Below the pieces are notes generated by a model. It made no database searches. It saw nothing but the letters and a program-made list of their open reading frames with translations, and was not told the DNA's origin. From NCBI RefSeq assembly GCF_009831655.1, contig NZ_WRPA01000008.1:1-64000 (forward strand): a DNA stretch of 64,000 bases, in the 5' to 3' direction. The translations under genes and the position numbers were made by a program. Below, piece after piece: positions 62,601-64,000 of this stretch (position 1 is its first letter; every line of letters starts with the position of its first letter). This stretch comes from Shewanella insulae (GTDB taxonomy: Bacteria > Pseudomonadota > Gammaproteobacteria > Enterobacterales > Shewanellaceae).

Positions 62601-62887
62601 ATCCCCTTGATCTGTGAGATCACCTCCTCCATGGGCTGGGTCACCAGGTGCTCGACCTCGCTCGGCGTGGCGCCGGGAAAGGGGATGTAGATATCGGCAA
62701 AGGTGACGTCTATCTGTGGCTCTTCCTCCTTGGGGGTTACCATGACGGCGAACAGACCCAGCAGCAGGCCAAGCAGGGCCAGCAAGGGAGTGATGGCACT
62801 GAGCTGGAACATGGCCGCCAGGCGCCCGGAAAATCCCAGATGCTTTGGGCTGTACTGATTATCTTGGTGTCGATCTTGCTGATTCAT
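59633..62887 (-). CDS. RND efflux permease (AcrB/HAE1-like)
   Basis: The 1084-residue inner-membrane pump has 12 spans and two large periplasmic loops. The first span is at about residues 30-50 (LSAITPLLALLGLLLGLFAVMV), the porter domains follow, and the TM4 proton-relay motif is ILVDDAIVVVENIHRHM with the two Asp. The second half repeats the pattern (MIGMIALAGIIVRNSILLVDFI). The long N-terminal extension (MNQQDRHQDNQYSPKH) is unusual. It is encoded 30 bases after its adaptor, without an outer-membrane factor nearby, so it probably uses a TolC-type protein from elsewhere. The substrate is unknown. Confidence 0.93.
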   Translation of the reverse strand: MNQQDRHQDNQYSPKHLGFSGRLAAMFQLSAITPLLALLGLLLGLFAVMVTPKEEEPQIDVTFADIYIPFPGATPSEVEHLVTQPMEEVISQIKGIDTLYSFSQPDGALIIAIFEVGVPRNEAIVKLYNQVYSNKDKVASQAGVGEPQIKPRGIDDVPIVSLTLWSKDNTQSAEQLTHIAKGLESELKRIPGTREIYSVGSHEISLNVRIDPAKMSFYGLTYDDINRSLSSNNHVSMPVSLVQDNQEIKVQTGQFLKSKQEVEQLVVAVYQDESGQSAPVYLGDIAKISLNSDIPTQHAWHGDKSAIYPAVTIAIGKQPGENAVDIANVILERLDKIDNILVPDDVNITVSRNYGKTAGDKANTLILKLVFATSAVVILVFLTMGLRESVVVGIAIIITLAITLFASWAWGFTLNRISLFALIFSIGILVDDAIVVVENIHRHMALGKRSFVELIPVAVDEVGGPTILATFTVIAALMPMAFVSGLMGPYMSPIPINASMGMLISLAIAFIVTPWLATKLLKGHQHQGVDSEHDVDDRMLRLFTRLISPFVRGKQAGKARIGLGAAIALLIMIAVSLPVGQLVVLKMLPFDNKSEFQVMLDMPEGTPVEQTQRVLKALALELDKVEEVDNYQLYAGTAAPMNFNGLVRHYFLRQSQELGDIQVNLVDKGNRNRDSHSIASAVREALQATAKQYNANVKVVEVPPGPPVWSPILAEVYGPNAEMRETAARALQQLFHDTQDVVDIDIYLPAAQQKWQVNIDRAKASLMGVPYSNIVDLVATSVGGKAVSYLHKPNQKSPVPIKLQLEEGAKVDLEQVLNLRLTNASGNSVPVSELITIHKRAIDAPIIRKNMIPMIMVVADMAGPLDSPLYGMFEIAGSINQEGGLGFDQHYVNQPSGLDSIAVLWDGEWKITYETFRDMGIAYGVGMIAIYLLVVGQFRSYSVPLIIMAPIPLTIIGVMPGHALLGAQFTATSMIGMIALAGIIVRNSILLVDFINQETAAGVPFEQAVIHSGAVRAKPIMLTGLAAMIGALFILDDPIFNGLAISLIFGILVSTLLTLVVIPVLYYAVMRHRPEYFAAVNPQS

Positions 62888-62917
62888 ATCTATAGGGCTC
62901 CTATTCGATCACCAGAT

Positions 62918-63934
62918 CTATTGTTTCAGCTTCAGCAGCACTTGATAGGCGTCGACGGCGATAGTGTCGCCGTCACTCAGGCCTGACAGCACCTCGAAGC
63001 TATCGCCCTGCTTATTGCCTAGGCGCACCTGATTAAGCATGAACTGATTGTTCTGCATCAGGTAGACCGCGCTCAGTTCGTTGCTGTAGATCACCGCAGA
63101 CTCAGGGACGGTCAGGGTTTCTCGATCGCCGGCGTTGAAGCTGGCCTTAACCCACATGCCGGGCATCAGGTTGGGTTCCTGAGGCGGCAGTTCGATACGC
63201 GTCTTATAGCTGTGGCTCTTGGCATCGGCGAAAGAGAAGATGGTCAGGGCGTCCGACTCTAGCTCCTTACCGTTGGTCAGCACTAGCTTCATCTTAGGGT
63301 TGGCGCGCAGTGCGTCTATGTAACGCAGGGGCACATGGGTGACGGCGCGCATATGTTCGGTGGCAAAGCCGCTCAGCAGGGGCTGTCCCGGTGATACGGT
63401 TTCACCCACTTCCACATGGCGTTTGGTGACCACGCCGGCAAAGGGCGCATTTACCGTGGTGTATTGCAGAGACTCGTTTGCCTGAATGATACGAGCCCTA
63501 GCGGCACTGACGGCCTGGGCCGAGGCGCGGGCGTTGGCGATGGCTTGATCCATATCCCCCTGGGAGATGGCGCCTTGGGGGAACAGCTTCTCGTAACGCT
63601 TACGCTGTTTTTGCGCCTCTTCGTTTTGGGCCTGGGCGCGGGCAAAGTCGGCCTCGGCGGCCGCTAACTCGGCGCCTTGGGCCTTACTGGTGATCTCCAG
63701 TAGTGAGGCGCCCTGGGGCACTATGTCGTTAACATCATAATTGATCTTGATGATGCGGCCCGAGGTTTGCGCCGACACAGTGGCCGACTTCACCGCCTCG
63801 AGCTGCGCATCTAAGGTGATCCACTGGGGCTGAGATTGTTTGGCCAGCGTCATGGTGGGGAGCTCGTTGGCACCTGATATCAGGCTGACGAGCGACAGCA
63901 GAATGCCGATGGAAAATGCGTGTTGTACTTGCAT
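62918..63934 (-). CDS. RND periplasmic adaptor (membrane-fusion) protein
   Basis: The 338-residue adaptor has a signal peptide (MQVQHAFSIGILLSLVSLISG), a split lipoyl domain (VSAQTSGRIIKINYDVNDIVPQGASLLEI and VNAPFAGVVTKRHVEVGETVSPGQPLLSG) around an Ala/Gln-rich helical hairpin, and then a beta-barrel domain (NLMPGMWVKASF) and a terminal domain. No lipobox is visible. AGGTGAT precedes the ATG. It is the first gene of the four-gene efflux operon. Confidence 0.93.
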   Translation of the reverse strand: MQVQHAFSIGILLSLVSLISGANELPTMTLAKQSQPQWITLDAQLEAVKSATVSAQTSGRIIKINYDVNDIVPQGASLLEITSKAQGAELAAAEADFARAQAQNEEAQKQRKRYEKLFPQGAISQGDMDQAIANARASAQAVSAARARIIQANESLQYTTVNAPFAGVVTKRHVEVGETVSPGQPLLSGFATEHMRAVTHVPLRYIDALRANPKMKLVLTNGKELESDALTIFSFADAKSHSYKTRIELPPQEPNLMPGMWVKASFNAGDRETLTVPESAVIYSNELSAVYLMQNNQFMLNQVRLGNKQGDSFEVLSGLSDGDTIAVDAYQVLLKLKQ

Positions 63935-63965
63935 GGAAGATCACCTCTTAAAACTTCATAAGAAA

Positions 63966-63994
63966 ATTCTAATGGACTTTTTAAGCTTGTGCAA
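63966..63994 (-). promoter_or_regulatory. Possible sigma-70 promoter of the RND operon
   Basis: Read on the minus strand: TTGCAC (63994-63989), 17-base spacer, TAGAAT (63971-63966), about 30 bases before the adaptor ATG. The -10 box is good and the -35 box weak. Confidence 0.5.
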
Positions 63995-64000
63995 TCTTTT

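Overview
The window looks like chromosome of a marine gammaproteobacterium of the Shewanella group. The reasons are the gene content (a TonB2-type cluster of DUF3450, TtpC-like ExbB fusion, ExbB, ExbD, TonB and TPR protein; PriC; RraB; YibL; DUF3010; VF530; DUF2057), a large TonB-dependent receptor with highly biased codons, and a terminal-inverted-repeat element of the TAATACCAATC type. No rRNA, tRNA, CRISPR array or intact insertion sequence was seen. Species assignment is inference.

Layout. 1-2470 is an AT-rich segment with poorly recognisable short genes, including a secreted-protein gene split by one in-frame TAG. 2474-7940 is a minus-strand run (ComFB, histone-deacetylase-like protein, DUF2057, PriC, TSUP permease, DinG). 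It diverges from polB at 8079 across a perfect LexA box, so both SOS genes appear to share one operator. 10725-15393 holds a porin and a TonB-dependent receptor, followed by a methyltransferase. 16967-21919 is a six-gene TonB2 energy-transduction operon behind a 10-bp palindrome overlapping a possible -35 box. 21975-29909 is mixed housekeeping: degenerate GGDEF protein, DUF885 lipoprotein, PpiC, GNAT, YbcJ, RraB, a NERD protein with two apparently dead kinase-like domains, and a LysR/TSUP divergent pair.

30071-37796 is the most unusual region: four consecutive genes for exported proteins, one of unknown family and three built of MORN_2/YwqK-type repeats, the largest with about 28 repeats. 37914-46618 has a small Cys-motif protein, YghU, SbcDC, an MepM-like endopeptidase, a 166-bp MITE-like element, a YgjP-like metallopeptidase and DUF3010. 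46869-55667 has a DEAD-box helicase, RssA, the anaerobic ribonucleotide reductase NrdDG behind two NrdR boxes and an FNR-like site, YibL, RibA with a foldable leader, two unknown proteins sharing a DRV[ST]LS motif, and VF530. 55769-63934 has a secreted subtilisin, a 15-bp tandem array, and an RND efflux operon carrying a DUF2892 protein and a periplasmic rhodanese.

Functionally the window combines DNA repair and replication restart (DinG, Pol II, PriC, SbcDC), outer-membrane uptake and its energisation, anaerobic dNTP synthesis, cell-wall and secreted proteolysis, and one uncharacterised envelope repeat-protein locus.
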